7,073 nucleotides of DNA from contig CAZOAR010000077.1 of NCBI GenBank assembly GCA_964577985.1, positions 1-7,073 of the forward strand, given 5' to 3'. The first letter of the stretch is position 1, and each line of letters starts with the position of its first letter. Below, piece after piece: positions 5,881-7,073 of the stretch. The stretch is from CAZOAR01 sp964577985 (GTDB lineage Bacteria > Gemmatimonadota > CAZMKB01 > CAZNLH01). The notes under the pieces are model-generated. The model was not told the DNA's origin. It saw nothing but the letters and a program-made list of their open reading frames with translations, and ran no database searches. Both the position numbers and the translations under genes were made by a program.

Positions 5881-5909
5881 TTGCGGCGACGGTGGAATCC
5901 TGATAGACT
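5881..5909 (+). promoter_or_regulatory. Possible promoter of the DUF1207 gene
   Basis: A weak -35 TTGCGG (5881-5886) is followed after 17 bases by TAGACT (5904-5909). TGA just before the -10 gives an extended -10 motif. The predicted leader is about 40 nt. It begins 12 bases beyond repeat copy C. Confidence 0.4.
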
Positions 5910-5957
5910 CTGTCTGTTCGAGTTTCCCTTGCCAATATGGAAAACCGGGAGGAACTC

Positions 5958-6923
5958 ATGTTGAAGGCGTTGCTGATCGCCATGTTTCTCATACCATTCT
6001 GCGGGGCCCTCCCCGCGAGCAGTATTTGCGCAGGAGAACCGGACACGACGGCCAGTCGGCACCCGGAGGACTGCCGGTTCGAGTCTGGAACCGGGGTGCC
6101 GGGAGCAGCGGGAAGAATGTCAGGTGTGCTCCTCCCCCAGTATGATCTATTCCGGCCCCTGATGGCGGACATGAAACAGCCCCGTTTCTATATGAGCTAC
6201 CGGCGGGTACGCTTTCAGGGGACTGCCTTGCCGGCGGAACAGCAGGGTAACGACATCAACGCAGGTGTAGTGGGATTCGGTGGGAATTTCGGGATCTGGG
6301 CCCGTAGACAACGCGGAGGCTGCAACGGGATCCAGATAAACCTCCACGCGGGAGTTTTCTCCCAGTTCAATCTCAGTAAGTCGTCGGTCGATCTCATCAA
6401 TTCTGACTTCGTCGTGGGACTTCCTCTCACCCTCCGCCACGGGCGTCTCTCCGCCAGGATGAGGCTTTTTCACCAGAGCAGCCACCTCGGTGACGAGTTT
6501 CTCCTCCACAACCCGGAGGTGAGCAGGGTCGACATAAGTTTCGAAGCCTATGATATGCTCCTTTCTGTAGAGGGCGGATGGTGGCGCTTCTATGGTGGTG
6601 GAGGGCGTCTTCTCCACCATACTACCGATCTGAGGCCTGGCTCGGCCCAGTGGGGATTCGAATTATGCGGGTCCGGCTGGAGCTGGACGCTGCTGAGGCA
6701 GGCACGGATGAAGCCGGTCCTCGCCGCTGACTTCAAGACATTCGAGGAGCGCGACTGGGGTGTGACGCTGAGCAGCAAGGGGGGCGTGGAGATGAAGAGC
6801 CTTATCGGGCCGCAGCGTTTCAGGTTTCTCCTTGTCTACCTGCGGGGGTTCGTGCCCTTCGGCCAGTTTTTCAACACGGAAAATATAGACAACTTCGGGA
6901 TGGAGATCCAGCTTGACATATGA
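5958..6923 (+). CDS. DUF1207 family exported protein
   Basis: A 321-residue protein with hallmarks of the DUF1207 family, whose function is unknown. Residues 1-26 form a signal peptide (MLKALLIAMFLIPFCGALPA). Family landmarks in order: YDLFRPLMADMKQPRF (62-77), NFGIWARR (110-117), INLHAGVFSQFNL (127-139), DFVVGLPLTLRHGRLSARMR (150-169), FHQSSHLGDEF (171-181), WRFYGGGGRLLH (209-220), and a C-terminal FGMEIQLDI ending in a hydrophobic residue. The alternating strands suggest an outer-membrane beta-barrel or envelope protein, but this is inferred. Length is compatible with a complete domain. The start is set by GGGAGG (5947-5952), 5 bases before this ATG. An in-frame ATG at 5937 has no SD and would bury this one in the coding sequence. 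It has its own upstream promoter and a weak hairpin at its stop codon. Confidence 0.88.
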   Translation: MLKALLIAMFLIPFCGALPASSICAGEPDTTASRHPEDCRFESGTGVPGAAGRMSGVLLPQYDLFRPLMADMKQPRFYMSYRRVRFQGTALPAEQQGNDINAGVVGFGGNFGIWARRQRGGCNGIQINLHAGVFSQFNLSKSSVDLINSDFVVGLPLTLRHGRLSARMRLFHQSSHLGDEFLLHNPEVSRVDISFEAYDMLLSVEGGWWRFYGGGGRLLHHTTDLRPGSAQWGFELCGSGWSWTLLRQARMKPVLAADFKTFEERDWGVTLSSKGGVEMKSLIGPQRFRFLLVYLRGFVPFGQFFNTENIDNFGMEIQLDI

Positions 6924-6945
6924 ACGCTCAAGCACGTTCATTCTT
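6921..6945 (+). terminator. Weak hairpin overlapping the DUF1207 stop codon
   Basis: TGAACG (6921-6926) and CGTTCA (6935-6940) form a 6-bp stem with an 8-nt loop, followed by TTCTT. The TGA stop codon is the 5' end of the stem. The T-tract is poor, so this is at best a weak terminator before the tRNA promoter. Confidence 0.3.
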
Positions 6946-6972
6946 GACACTGGAATTCCACGGGCTTACTCT
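6944..6972 (+). promoter_or_regulatory. Possible promoter of the tRNA-Leu gene
   Basis: Perfect -35 TTGACA (6944-6949), a 17-base spacer and a poor -10 TACTCT (6967-6972). The position, about 40 bases upstream of the tRNA 5' end with a C-rich stretch after the -10, fits a stable-RNA promoter. The -10 match is only three of six, hence moderate confidence. Confidence 0.4.
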
Positions 6973-7019
6973 TAACTCCGACGTCGCAAGGGCGCCGTAA
7001 CACGTGAGCTAAGACCCAT

Positions 7020-7073
7020 GCCGAGGTGGCGGAATAGGCAGACGCAAGGGACTTAAAATCCCTCGGACCCATG
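7020..7073 (+). tRNA. tRNA-Leu(UAA), 3' part cut by the window end
   Basis: The sequence runs from the 5' acceptor strand GCCGAGG (7020-7026) through a D arm closed by GCG (7029-7031) and CGC (7043-7045). The anticodon arm is AGGGA (7047-7051), loop CTTAAAA, TCCCT (7059-7063). The anticodon is TAA at 7054-7056, reading UUA/UUG leucine codons. CGGACCCATG begins the long variable arm typical of tRNA-Leu. The T arm, the 3' acceptor strand and any encoded CCA lie beyond the window. Confidence 0.93.

Noticed and set aside
5672..6172. 166-codon minus-strand frame across repeat copy C and the DUF1207 start
   Set aside because: It covers the terminator, the repeat and a real signal peptide on the other strand. 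It arises from open frame through non-coding sequence.
7013..7073. Direct repeat gacccatg at 7013-7020 and 7066-7073 around the tRNA start as an attachment site
   Set aside because: Only 8 bases, placed before and inside the tRNA rather than at its 3' end; no integrase in the window.

Overview
This 7.07-kb window looks bacterial. The evidence is clear Shine-Dalgarno (SD) sequences, sigma70-type promoters, a bacterial tRNA-Leu and base composition somewhat above 50% GC by eye. A gingipain-type C25 peptidase, a secreted Ig-like/'DDG' protein and a DUF1207 protein together suggest a Gram-negative lineage with an elaborate cell surface. An FCB-related or deltaproteobacteria-like candidate phylum is possible, but that placement is inference; no taxonomic marker in the window settles it.

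Layout. 1-307 has no gene; it holds a structured repeat (copy A) and a probable promoter. 308-1656 (+) is a two-gene operon with a 1-base overlap: an RlmB/TrmH-type (SpoU) 2'-O-methyltransferase and a YfbR-like HD-domain protein. A short convergent gap with a perfect 8-bp stem-loop follows. 1786-3810 (-) encodes a secreted C25 cysteine peptidase with its His/Cys dyad intact. Its promoter and leader lie at 3811-3919, and the leader contains a terminator-like hairpin. The divergent intergenic region 3811-4633 also holds repeat copy B and a strong + promoter overlapped by a two-site palindromic operator resembling the BlaI/CopY box. 4634-5617 (+) encodes a secreted protein of unknown function, followed by an intrinsic terminator. 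5618-5957 contains repeat copy C on the minus strand and a probable promoter. 5958-6923 (+) encodes a DUF1207 protein. A tRNA-Leu(UAA) starts at 7020 and is cut by the window end.

How the genes relate. The first two genes are housekeeping-type functions (rRNA modification and probably nucleotide hydrolysis). The other three encode exported proteins and appear to be separate transcription units with their own promoters and SDs, so no joint pathway can be claimed.

The most unusual feature is not a gene. A roughly 90-nt element occurs three times in 6 kb (75-169 +, 4018-4105 +, 5782-5868 -), always between genes. It can be drawn as three consecutive stem-loops, and some paired positions change together between copies. 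I do not recognise it as a known RNA or repeat family.
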